Below, piece after piece: positions 10,745-20,364 of a stretch of DNA of 64,000 nt. The position numbers were made by a program, and so were the translations under genes. Source of the DNA: Ursus arctos (taxonomy: Eukaryota > Chordata > Mammalia > Carnivora > Ursidae); NCBI RefSeq assembly GCF_023065955.2, contig NW_026622764.1, positions 78,423,333 through 78,487,332 on the forward strand, given 5' to 3'. The first letter of the stretch is position 1; each line of letters begins with the position of its first letter. The notes under the pieces were generated by a model. That model searched no databases. It saw nothing but the letters and a program-made list of their open reading frames with translations, and was not told where the DNA came from.

Positions 10745-12960
10745 TTGGGGAAAAATGATCATTTCAATACATGCAGAAGAAGCATTTGACAAATTTCAGT
10801 ATCCTTTCTTGTTAAAATGTCTCAACAAACTAGGGATAGAAGGACATTGCCTCAACACAATAAAAGCCATATTTGCAAAACTCATAGCTAACATCAAACT
10901 CAATGGTGAAAAACTGAGAGCTTTTTCTCTAAGATTAGGAACAAGGCAAGGATGTCCACTCACACCACTTCTTTCCAGTATAGTACTGGAAGTCCTAGCC
11001 AGTGCAAGGCAAGAAAAAGAAATAAAAGGCATCCAATTTGGAAAGGAAGAAGTCAAGGTATCTCCATTTGCAGATGACATGATCTTATATAGAAAATCCT
11101 AAAGATTCCACAGAAAAACTGTTAGAACTAATACACAAATTCAGCAAAGTTGCAAGCTACAAGATTAATACCCCAGAAATCAGTTGTGTCTAGGCAGTAA
11201 CAATAAATAATTTAAAAAGGTAATTAAGAGAACAATCCCATTTACAATAGCATCAAAAAGAATAAAATAATCAGGAATAAACTTAATCAAGGGGATGAAA
11301 TATGTGTACACTGAAAAGTACAAAACATGCACAAAAAATTTTAAAAGACACAAGTAAATGGAAAGACATCACATGTTCATGAATTGGAAGAAATTAATAT
11401 TGTTAAATTGTCCATGCTACCCAAAGTGAGCTGCAGATACAATGTGTCTTCTCAAAATCCCAATTGTATTTTTTGCAGAAATAGAAAAAAAAATCCTAAA
11501 AAATTCATATGAAATCTCAAGGAGCTCCTAATAGCCAAAACATTCTTTTAAAAAGAAAAATAAATTTGGAGGCCTTACACTTCCTGATTTTCAAAGCATG
11601 TTATAAAGCTGCAGTAATCAAAACAGTGTGGCACTGGAATTTAGAGAGATGTATGGATCAGTGGAACAGAATAAAGAACCCAGAAATAGGTCCTCACATA
11701 CATAATCAAATGATCTCTGACAGAATTTCCCATGGAGAAAAATCTCTTCAACAAGTGTGATGGAACAACTGGATATACACATGCAAAAGAGTAAAGTTGG
11801 ACCCTTACCTTAACACCACATATAAAAATTAACTCAAAATGGATCAAATATCAAAATATAAGACCTAAAGCTCTAAAGGTCCTAGAAGAAAACAAGGGGA
11901 AACCTTAATGACATGAAATTTGACAATGATTTCTTGGATATGACACCAAAAGCACAGAAAACAAAAAGAAAAATTGACAAATGGAACTGCATTAAAGTTA
12001 AACACTTCTTTGCATGGAAGGAAATAATCCACAGAGTGAAAAGGCAACCTACAGAGTAGAAGAAAATATTTGCAAATTACAATCTGATAAGGGGTTAAAA
12101 TCCTAAATATGTAAAGAATTCATACAACTTAATAGCAAAAAAAATCTAAATAAAAAATGGACAGAGGAACTGAAGACATTTACAAAAAAGATACATAATC
12201 AGTCATGAGAAAGTGGTTGATGTCACTGATCATCAGAGAAATGCAAATCAAAACCACAATGAGATATTTCCACACACTCATTAGGATGGCTACTATCAGC
12301 ATAAAAGGGGAAGAGGACAATGAGTATTGGTGAGGATATAAAGAAACTGGAACCTTTGTACACCATTGGTGAGGATGCAAAATGGTGCATCCACTATGGA
12401 AAGCAGTATGGAGGTTCCTCAAAAAATTAAAAACAGAATTATCGTATGATCCAGCAATCCTACCTCTGTGTATATATCCAAAAGAATTGAAAGCAGGATC
12501 TTCAAGAGATATTTGCACACCCATGTTCATTACAGCATTACCCACAGTAGCCAAGAGGCAGAATCAACTCAGTGTGCACTGACACATAAGTGGATTAAAC
12601 AAGGGTACATAAATACAGTGGAATATTATTCATTCTTAAAAAAAGGAAGGAAATCAAACACAACACCATGAATGACCTTTGAGGACATTATGTTAAATGA
12701 GATAAGCCCGTCATAAAAAGACAAATACCGTATGATTCCACTTATATGAGCCAAAGTAGCCAAACTCATAGAAAGTACAATGGTGGTGGCAAGGGGCTGG
12801 GGGAGGAGGGGAAATGAGGAGCTGTTGTTTCATGAGTATAAAATTCAGGATGAAAATGTTCTAGGAATTTGTTCACAACGATGTGAATATACTTAACACT
12901 AATTGTACACTGAAAAATGGTTAGGAGGGTCATCTTATGGGTTTTTTTTAACCGCAATTA
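10745..12960 (+). mobile_element. Older L1 (part B): reverse transcriptase, C-terminus and 3' UTR, plus strand
   Basis: The open piece at 10755-11102 encodes [33 protein letters not shown] and the FADDM active-site box. Later pieces encode GGLTLPDFQS-like (around 11570), WNRIKNPEIGPHIHNQMI (11670) and the C-terminal region near 12382-12560 (MVHPLWKAVWRFLKKLKTEL, CIYPKE). After about 12670 comes a 3' UTR of the older L1M type. Many stops and frameshifts show it is long dead. It is the continuation of 7540-7978. Confidence 0.85.
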
Positions 12961-13220
12961 AAAAAATTTTTAAAGACCATATATTGTATGATTCTATTTA
13001 CATGAAATGTCCAAAATATGCAAATCCGTAGAGATAGAAGGTAGATTGGTGGTTTCCTCAGGCTGAAGAGGAGAGGATTTGGAGTGGTTACTAAGGAGAA
13101 TGGAGGCTTTTGGAAGGGGAGGGGAGATGAAAATGTTCTAAAATTAGATTGTGGTGATGGTTGCACAACACTGTGAATATACTAAAAATCATTGAATTGT
13201 ACATTTTAAAAAGGTGAATT

Positions 13221-13477
13221 GCCCAGCCCCCCTCACCTACCCCCACATCCAGTGGAGAACAGGACCTCTCCAACAGGGTCAGAAGCAGGATGTCAGGGCC
13301 AAGGAAGCCTCCTGAATCTAGCCCCAGGCAGAGAGACACCCCTCAGCAGTAGATTGATAAAATGATAGGTAGATGATGATAGATTATAGATGGATTGATG
13401 ATGATGATAGATAGATAGATGATAGATAGATAGATAGATGATAGATAGATAGATGATAGATAGATAGATAGATAGAT

Positions 13478-13523
<46 letters not shown>

Positions 13524-13538
13524 TTTTTTCATCTTTTC
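13221..13538. mobile_element. 318-bp insert with 11-bp direct flanks and a GATA-repeat tail, family unknown
   Basis: The exact direct repeat AAAGGTGAATT lies at 13210-13220 and 13539-13549, precisely where the host L1M 3' UTR is split. The insert starts with about 150 bases of GC-richer non-repeat sequence (GCCCAGCCCCCCTCACC at its left edge) and continues into an irregular TAGA/GATA tract up to about 13521, then GATTTTTTTCATCTTTTC. There is no clear poly(A) or LTR. It could be a retrotransposed cDNA with a microsatellite tail, or another LINE-mobilised fragment. Confidence 0.6.
13372..13521. repeat. (GATA)n tetranucleotide microsatellite
   Basis: An irregular start (GATGATGATAG, GATTATAGATGGATTGATG) grows into long GATA/TAGA runs interrupted by single GATGATA units. 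On the complement it gives the meaningless open frame rich in Ser, Ile, Tyr and Leu at 13532-13293. It is likely polymorphic in length. Confidence 0.95.
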
Positions 13539-13589
13539 AAAGGTGAATTATGTGGTATGTTAATTATATCACAATCAAGCTGTTTAAAA

Positions 13590-14090
13590 GTGTCAGGGCA
13601 TGAATAGTGCAACCCAGAAAGTGGAAACCATTGGAAAAGGGAGCACGGGGAGAGGGCTGTGAAGAGAGAGAAGAGGTGGGGATAGCACAGCCAGTGCCAG
13701 AGAGTGGGATTTATTAAAAGTGATGTTTACGAAGTTTGCTTTTCATAACCTGCTTTTCTGTTCCTTATAAAAACTTCCTATATGTCCAAATTATTCGCAT
13801 ATGCTTTATGGGTTGCATTTGCATGTGTGTTGACTGTGACCCCAGGGAGACCCAGTGATTCTTGAGGTCCCCACGCTTAGCACAGTGTCCAGCAGTGTGT
13901 AGGTACTCAATACTGCTGATTAATTACAGGAAGGAATCCATGAACGAACAAACTAACAAACTGATGTCTCTTAAATTCTCGTTTCCTCCAGTGTCTGGTG
14001 GCCTCTTTTGCCCCAATCGTCTTTGCTGATTTCCAGCAGAGAGCCAATGTCGCCTTTCTCAGGGGGCCTGGCATTCTAATTCCTACTCAT
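13590..14090. other. Unique sequence, no gene seen
   Basis: No recognisable repeat or coding exon. The base composition is ordinary, and it ends at a MIR. Confidence 0.4.
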
Positions 14091-14094
14091 CAAG

Positions 14095-14262
14095 CATCTA
14101 CCTGTGCTAAACACTTTGCTAGATGTTTGACCTATTTTCCTCACTTAACACAATAAACCATGTAAAATGATAACTAACCTCATTTCACAGATTAAGAGAG
14201 TTTAAGTGACTTGCCCAAGGCCACACAGAGAGTAAGGATCTGAACCCAGATCTCCCTGCTCT
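14095..14262 (-). repeat. MIR SINE, minus strand
   Basis: The plus strand reads as the complement of the MIR core: CATTTCACAGATTAAGAGAG, TTAAGTGACTTGCCCAAGGC, CACACAGAGAGTAAGGATCTG, AACCCAGATCTCC. This is the ancient tRNA-derived mammalian SINE. Confidence 0.85.
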
Positions 14263-14984
14263 TGAAATTTCCACTCCCCTTTAATTTCTTAATTTATTTA
14301 TTAATTAATTTCTTGAAGACCTCAAATCCTTCAAGGTTCAATGTATTAAAATCTCTGAGTAGAATTCTAGGCACTGGTGGGTGATAGTAGTGCAGGAAGA
14401 TTCTTTGGAACAGTAGTTCTTCAACCAAGAACCACATCTCACCAGGTGTTTCTTAGTGAAGACCAGCAGAAGCACTGAACGCACTGTTTGAATCTTAAAA
14501 GTGAGTAGAAAAAAAGAGCAGACCTCTGAGAGGACAGGTCTTGTCAGGCTCTGGCGGAAGGAACCAAGAAGCAGATTATTAAACCAGACCTTGGTTACAC
14601 CCAGACACACCCAACCTCAGCCAGCACAGGTTCATTGCCAAGGAGTCTGTGGCTGACTGTAGTGGTGGAGGCTGGCCACACCCTGGCAGGGCTCAAGGGA
14701 CGAGGAAGTCCCTCGGGGGCACACTTCCTAGGCCCCAGGACTCAGGTTGGCACACAGGAAGTCCCCTTCACCCCCCTTGCAGCCCCCCAGGCCCATTCCC
14801 ACAGTGGGACAAGCCCCCTATACACACATGAGCCAGTGCTAAGAGCACATCCTGTCACATCCACACTCATACACGTAACAAACTTGCACTCATCTGCTCG
14901 GATGGGCACTCACACCCCTACACATATAGCTCAGGGGGCTGCTAGCTACTGTCTTAGGCATGGACTGATGGTTGCAAACAGCAA
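14263..14984. other. Unique sequence, no gene seen
   Basis: Contains two short chance frames, including a 152-codon plus frame from 14635 that runs into the L1M tail at its end and is rich in Pro, Ser, Thr and His. No splice-supported exon or repeat is recognised. Confidence 0.4.
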
Positions 14985-15345
14985 AATCAACTCAAACCAT
15001 TGCAAGAAAAGTAGGTGGTATATCCCAACATTGGAATATTATTCAACAATAAAAAGAAACAAAGTTCTAATACATGCTACAGCATGTGGATGAACCTTGA
15101 AAACATTATGCTAAACGAAAGAAGCCAATCACAAAAGACCACACATTGTATGATTCCATTTATGTGACTGGCGATCGGAGAGAGGAAGAAAAGGGTTCTT
15201 TGGGGAGTGTTGAAAATCAGTCGTGATGGTTGTACAACTCTGTGAATATACTAAAAATACTGTATTGTATACTTATAAAAGCAAATTGTATGGATGTGAA
15301 GTGTAGCTCAATAAGACTCAATAAACTCAATAATACATACATACA
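14985..15345 (+). mobile_element. L1M-type 3' end, plus strand
   Basis: Diverged ORF2 terminus and 3' UTR: TTGGAATATTATTCAACAAT, AACCTTGAAAACATTATGCT, CACACATTGTATGATTCCAT, TGATGGTTGTACAACTCTGT, GAATATACTAAAAATACTG, then AGCTCAATAAG and an A-rich end. The order and phrases match the other old L1 tails in this window (12.7 and 53.2 kb). Confidence 0.8.
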
Positions 15346-15394
15346 TAATAAAAATGGATACAGACATGTGTGTGTACCGTGTCCCTGCTCCTTC

Positions 15395-15645
15395 CAAACC
15401 CTCCAAAGTCTTTCTGTCTCACTCAGGGTAAAGACCAAGGTTTCACAACGCCTATAATTCCTCACACCAGCTGTCACACCTGCTTCTCTGACACCTCATA
15501 CTATTAATCCCGGCTCACTCCACTACAGGCAAACTGGCCGTACCAGGCATTCCCAAAGCCAGGGTCCCCACACTAGCTGTCCCTCAGCCTGGTATGTTCT
15601 TCCCTCTAGGATCTTCCTGACTCACTCTCTCACCTCCTATGTGGA
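15395..15645 (+). repeat. L2-like LINE fragment, plus strand
   Basis: Pyrimidine-rich text with the L2 3'-region order: AACCCTCCAAAGTCTTTCTG, TCACTCAGGGTAAAGACCAAG, 'CTCACTCCACTACAGGCAAACTGGCC', then CCTGGTATGTTCTTCCCTC and CTGACTCACTCTCTCACCTCC. It is diverged, so boundaries are rough. Confidence 0.55.
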
Positions 15646-15869
15646 GAAAAACAAAATAGACCTTTCCTTCATCTGCTCTGCATTACCTCTATATGTAGGA
15701 GTGAAAGCAAAAACATATGGAATAAACACCTTAAAAATGCAAAAATATTATGTAACAAACAACACATTAAAAATACATGGAATAAATAATACCTAAAAAA
15801 ACTGGAATATGTATTCTATTTATTGCAAAATATGTGGAAATAATATAGGGACAATAAATACAGACAACG
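15646..15869. other. AT-rich sequence, nothing recognised
   Basis: A-rich interval with repeated ATTAAAAAT/AATAAATA motifs, possibly very old LINE sequence. No coding or RNA signal is seen. Confidence 0.35.
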
Positions 15870-16214
15870 CAGGCATATCTCATAGAAGCTGTAATTTTGG
15901 TTCCAGACCACTGCAATAAAGCAAATTAATGCAATAAACTAAGTCCAATGAATTGTTTGGTTTCCCAGTGCATATAAAAGTTATGTTTACACTACACCGT
16001 AGCCTTATATTAAGTGTGCAATAGTGTTATCTAAAAAAATAGTGCATATACCTTAATTTAAAAATGCTTTATTGACATAGAGACACAATCAAATGCTGTT
16101 GGAAAAATTGTACCAGGAGACTTGCTCAACACAGGAAATATATGAGTACATGTGTGCAGAAAGCATGATATCTAAGTGCAGTAAAGCAAAGTGCACTAAA
16201 ATGAGGCATGTCTG
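15870..16214. mobile_element. Tigger1-like (Tc1/mariner group) DNA transposon remnant
   Basis: Left end CAGGCATATCTCATAGAAGC and right end AAAATGAGGCATGTCTG are imperfect inverted repeats (complement of the right end: CAGACATGCCTCATTTT). Internal phrases GGTTCCAGACCACTGCAATA and TTTGGTTTCCCAGTGCATAT are those I associate with Tigger1 copies. At about 345 bp it is internally deleted and cannot code for transposase. Family naming is from memory. Confidence 0.7.
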
Positions 16215-16289
16215 TAAACACATAAGTGCAATGTGGAACAAGCAATGTCTGCAAAGCGCAATTTGCAATGTCAGTCATTAAGGACGACG

Positions 16290-18095
16290 ACTAAATTAAG
16301 TTAGTCCACTACTGCCCTGAATCCCTTTGCCCCTCGCCAGATATGTTTTTCTGGAAATGCACAAACTTTTCCTATGTGAATATGTGTTAAATATGTGAAT
16401 ATGTGTTAAAGAGAATATGCGTTAAAAATATGAGATTAGTTGCCCATGAGCTGACGGAAGGAGAGTAAGTATTCAGGAAAAAATGGGCAAAATAACAAAA
16501 TGATTTATAATATTTTTTAAAATAAATAACATTTAAAAAGAGAAGGTTCTTGCCATACTGGTGGTAATCTATGAACCCTGAAATGAGAAATAAGAATAAT
16601 TCAATTCCCTGTATTTGAAGTGCCAAAAAGAAAAAAAGATATGCCAGGGACAGAAAAAACACTGCTGAAAATCATACTGCTCGAAAAGGAAACACTTAAG
16701 ATACAGATGGAAAAGAGGGAAAGGGATTTTCCAAACTAGTGTACAGAGAAGCAAGAAAATAAAAACCATAGAAGATGATACAATGGGAAGGTAGGACAAA
16801 TGTTTAATTGGACTAGCACAAAGAAAGGAGGGAACAAATGGGGCAAAAGCAATATTTAAAGAGATAAAGACCGAGAATTTTCTAAAATTCTCGAATAATA
16901 AAAAAAATCCTCAGATTCAGGAAGCCTGAGGTGTCTCGTGCTGGGCAGGGTGCAGGGCCTACGGTCAGCACCACATTCCTCCTGCCACCCCGTGGAAGCA
17001 CCCAGGCCAGCCCAAGGTGGAATCACATGTGTGGAGACACCCATGAAACAACAGGTATCCACTCCAAGCAGAAAGAAGTAGAAGGCCTTCTGATTGGACT
17101 AATAGGTTTCTATCTGCAAGGCCACAGAACTCAGGGTTAAGCAGGATCTAGAGTAAGGAGGCAGCCCCAGGGCTCTATCTCCTTCTAGGCACCACCCCTG
17201 GGCCTCATCATTCCCTGTGCATGTGGGGGAGAAGAATATGGCAGTTCATAGACACCACAGCAGACCCAGACTAGGGCTGGTCAGGAAGGTCTGGGGCTGA
17301 TGAGCACAGAGTCAGCTGACCTCGGCATTTCCTGACATCTGCCCCTTGACTCAACTGCGGGGCTCAGGCTCTTCTAATCACCTCAGCTGTGCTGCTTGCT
17401 GGGTGTCTGTGAGGAGGGCTGTTCCTCACCTAGTGCCTCTGGCTACTGCAGCTACTGTCTGCAGGAGGTATCTGGGTCTGGCCCTCCACCTTCGGTTGGT
17501 TGAAATGTTCAGAAAACCTTCTAATCACAGCTAGACTAGGGAAGTAAATTCATTATTGCAGTTTTCTCTTTCTGCTCAACAGTTGGCAACCCTGTGCACT
17601 CACAGAAAACCATGCCCAGTGTGGAAAAAACGGTGTTCTTCCTGGAGAGCTGTGGAATGAACAGGCTGTACTGAGAAGGAAAGAAAACGCCCCCCAGCTG
17701 GACACCAACTTTCCTTAGCAGGAAAGGAATCTGGCCTGGAGCCACTGCTATGATGACAAATTTGCTCCCACAATCATAAAACAAAGTGCTTTCAGCCAAA
17801 GCTTCCAGTTCTGGAGTTTTCCAGATGCTGAGGAGGCATTTTCCTCTGAGTGTCAGAAAAGGTGGTTCCCCAGGGGACAGTGGGCACCAGGGAGGGAGCC
17901 TCCTTCACACAGACTTTTTTCAAACTGGGGTCGGTTATCAACCCCAGGCTCTTAGTGACTGCCTTGTGAGTAACTTGAGGGACCCTCTTCAAAGATGCAT
18001 TGCCCAGCACTATTGGGGAATTAGGAAAAGATCATTTAATCTGATGAAATTAAGTGATAGTATAGCTAAGTTTTGTGCTTTCAATGAAACTTGTG
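16290..18095. other. Unique sequence, no gene seen
   Basis: About 1.8 kb with no recognised repeats. The first part is AT-rich and the second (from about 16920) more GC-rich. Open frames are under 140 codons and none has convincing splice sites or family similarity. Confidence 0.4.
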
Positions 18096-18099
18096 CTTT

Positions 18100-18258
18100 A
18101 AATCCATTGTCAGTTTTAATCTTCCCAACAGCCCTGAGAGGTATTGCCATTATCCCTATTTCGCAGGTAAGGAAATTGAAACACAGAGAGGTTTAGCAAC
18201 TTACTCCAGGTCACACAGTAAATATGTGTCAGAGCTGGGATTCATTGGGCAGTCTAGC
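18100..18258 (-). repeat. MIR SINE, minus strand
   Basis: The complement of MIR is read in order: TAATCTTCCCAACAGCCCTG, ATTATCCCTATTTCGCAGGT, GGAAATTGAAACACAGAGAGG, TTTAGCAACTTACTCCAGGT, CACACAGTAAATATGTGTCAG, AGCTGGGATTCA. Confidence 0.9.
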
Positions 18259-18455
18259 TCTACACCAAGCTCTTACTACCATCTAGTGAAATTAAACTAA
18301 ATTAAACAAATGGAGAGAAATGAAATGCCTCGCTCTTAAGAAACTCATGACTGTAAGAGCGAAGAAAGACTCCTGGGAGTCAGAGTTGACTCTTAATTCA
18401 GCTGAAGTCTGAATCTGAAGTAGGTTCCTGAACACACCCCAGAATGGATTACTAA

Positions 18456-18654
18456 ACATGCGTGGGTGGCTCAGTCAGTTAAGCATCTGCCTTCAGCTCA
18501 GGTCGTGATACCAGGGTCCTAGGATCGAGTCCCACATTGGGCTTCTTGCTCAGCGGGGAGCCTGCTTCTCCCTCTCCCTCTGCCTGCTGCTCCCCCTGCT
18601 TGTGCTCTCTTTGTCAGATGAATGAATAAAATCTTTAAAAATAAATAAATAAAT
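18456..18654 (+). mobile_element. SINEC, plus strand
   Basis: Head GCGTGGGTGGCTCAGTCAGT, GCATCTGCCTTCAGCTCAGG, box-B-like ATCGAGTCCC, GGGGAGCCTGCTTCTCCCTC, TGCTGCTCCCCCTGCTTGTG, then GAATAAAATCTTTAAAAATAA and an AAAT-rich tail. This body is closer to the general carnivore SINEC type than to the CAGCCAGCGAGAG variant seen elsewhere. Confidence 0.95.
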
Positions 18655-18659
18655 GCTCT

Positions 18660-20230
18660 GTGGATTTCAGAGTGTTAATCTCTTTGCTGAGATGGTCTGG
18701 AACATGAGACCTGGCCCACAAGGTAAAATCCAGGAGAATAAGTGTGAGGTCCCAAGTCAGCTTGAAACACCTTCTGCCTGAGTGGCTGGAGACACTGCCT
18801 AAAGGGGCCATGTTATAGATGTGTGGTTTCTGCTCAAGGTGAGGAGTTCCCTGCACCATTTGTTCCCAAGGGGCTGGGCTCTGTTCTGGAAGCCAACAGT
18901 TAAATCAGCAAGGGGAATGGAAGGTCTGTGCATGATGCACAAGGACGGCTAGGAGAGGACAGTGGGTATGCATACACCTGCACTGCTTGCAAACCAAGGC
19001 AGGGCTGCCCAGGGGACAGAGTATGGACAGCTGAGCCCAGGTCATTTCAGAGGGCCGGACTGGGACTTCTGGACCTCTGGACCTCTGAAATTGGAGCCTG
19101 TTGGGGCTTTGCATGGGGGAGTAGATGGGTGAGATCATTAACTGATAGACGGTATGCAAAGCAGAGTAGGCAGAGCTCTTGGGGTGACATGACCAGAGCT
19201 TTAGTTTAGGCATTTGATCCTGCATGGTTGTGGACGTGGGTCATCAGCATGTGTAAGGCTCTTGTCTTTGCCCATTGGGCTGGGGCTCGAGGTCAGTGGG
19301 GAATAAGGGAATAGATGTGCAGAGGGAAAGCAGGAAGGGAAGGGACCCACCAGAATCCCCAGGACTAGCTGAAACCTAAGCCTCCAACTAGAAGATGGGA
19401 TCTTGCAGGTAAAGCTGTTGCCCTTCTCCAGGGGCTGAGCATGCTTCTTGGCCAAGGTGAGGGAGGGTCCAACAGGGGCTGGCAGAGCTGTGGCCAGGCT
19501 GCTGCTCACACCAACAAGGTAAACCAGCTGGGGAGCACTGTGAAACTCTTCACCAACCTGCTGAGTGAAAACAATATGGCACAGCCTTACTTGCACATCC
19601 CAAGCCTCACACAAATGTCCCTTGTGCCTGTTACAGAGTTGAGAGCCCTCCTTCCTTTTCCCACTGGTCTCTCTTCCCAGGCACCAACAACTCCCTCTGA
19701 CTTTAGCCATGATCTGAGGGACTCTGTGCATCTCAGCTCTCAGGAATGCTCACACAGAAGCAGCCAGCTCTATGCCACAGGGTGGAAGCATTTCTCCACC
19801 TGCAGGGCCCGCCTTGGCACCTAGAAGTGTGGTTTCCATCAAATGGCTGGACAGTCCACGGCGGCAGAAGCTGACCCCATCAGCAGCTCCTGATGACTGG
19901 ATCCGATTGTACAGCATCACTGAGGGTATAGCCCTGGTGCCCTGGTTCCCACTACCCAGCCTTGGCCTCTGTGCCAAGGGAGGGACTGGGAAGGCAGCTC
20001 TGCCAGGCTCTGCACCAGATGCACCATCTCTCAAAGGGCCACAGCAGGTGCAGGAAGGACATCTCTGTCCCCCGTGTGTGGACATGGAAAGTGATGGCAG
20101 TTAAGAGACCTGCCTGTTCAAAAGGCAGTGAGGGGTTTGGAGGCTCCACTCATCTCCCCTTCTCTCCTTCCCCAGTCTAGCCTTCCCTCTCTGATGCACT
20201 GCTCATGGTAGGGGAGCAATGTCACCCCTT
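18660..20230. other. Unique sequence with chance frames, no firm gene
   Basis: Moderate GC, no repeat recognised. Frames of 110-176 codons occur on both strands (for example 19441-19824 plus, 19731-19201 minus). They overlap each other and resemble no family I recognise, so they are not called as genes. No conserved splice architecture is evident. Confidence 0.4.
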
Positions 20231-20235
20231 TACAG

Positions 20236-20364
20236 GCTGTGCCAAGCTCCCTGGGCACTAGGACAACTCAGGAGGAGAAGCAGGCGTTATGCTCCTGGAT
20301 GACGCACCTGACTGGGAAGTAGGAGTCCCACCTGTGGGCTGAAGGCCTGCAGAAGATGCTGCAG
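20236..20364 (+). pseudogene. Exon-like block with one in-frame stop, unidentified
   Basis: It is preceded by a short pyrimidine stretch and AG (CACCCCTTTACAG) and followed by GT (CAG|GTGGCG, a weak donor). The 129 bases are exactly 43 codons in one frame, reading AVPSSLGTRTTQEEKQALCS then WMTHLTGK, a TAG stop, and ESHLWAEGLQKMLQ. The composition is protein-like (charged residues and Trp at plausible spacing). I do not recognise the family. It may be a decayed exon of an old gene, or chance. Confidence 0.25.

Larger units (their letters stand above)
12961..13587 (+). mobile_element. Old L1M-type 3' end, plus strand, interrupted
   Basis: From about 12965 the sequence repeats the L1M 3' end pattern (CCATATATTGTATGATTCTATTTACATGAAATG ... 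GGTGATGGTTGCACAACACTGTGAATATACTAA, cited in part). It breaks at 13220 in AAAGGTGAATT and resumes at 13550 with ATGTGGTATGTTAATTATAT. The intervening 318 bases are a separate insert with matching flanks. Confidence 0.75.

Noticed and set aside
13293..13532. Open frame rich in Ser, Ile, Tyr and Leu
   Set aside because: It is the translation of the GATA microsatellite.
18456..18654. tRNA gene suggested by the tRNA-like head
   Set aside because: It is the head of a carnivore SINE (with box-B-like sequence) followed by the SINE body and A-rich tail; the same applies to the other SINE heads in the window.
19201..19824. Overlapping 127- and 176-codon frames on opposite strands as a possible gene
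   Set aside because: They mirror each other, resemble no family, and have no splice or start support.
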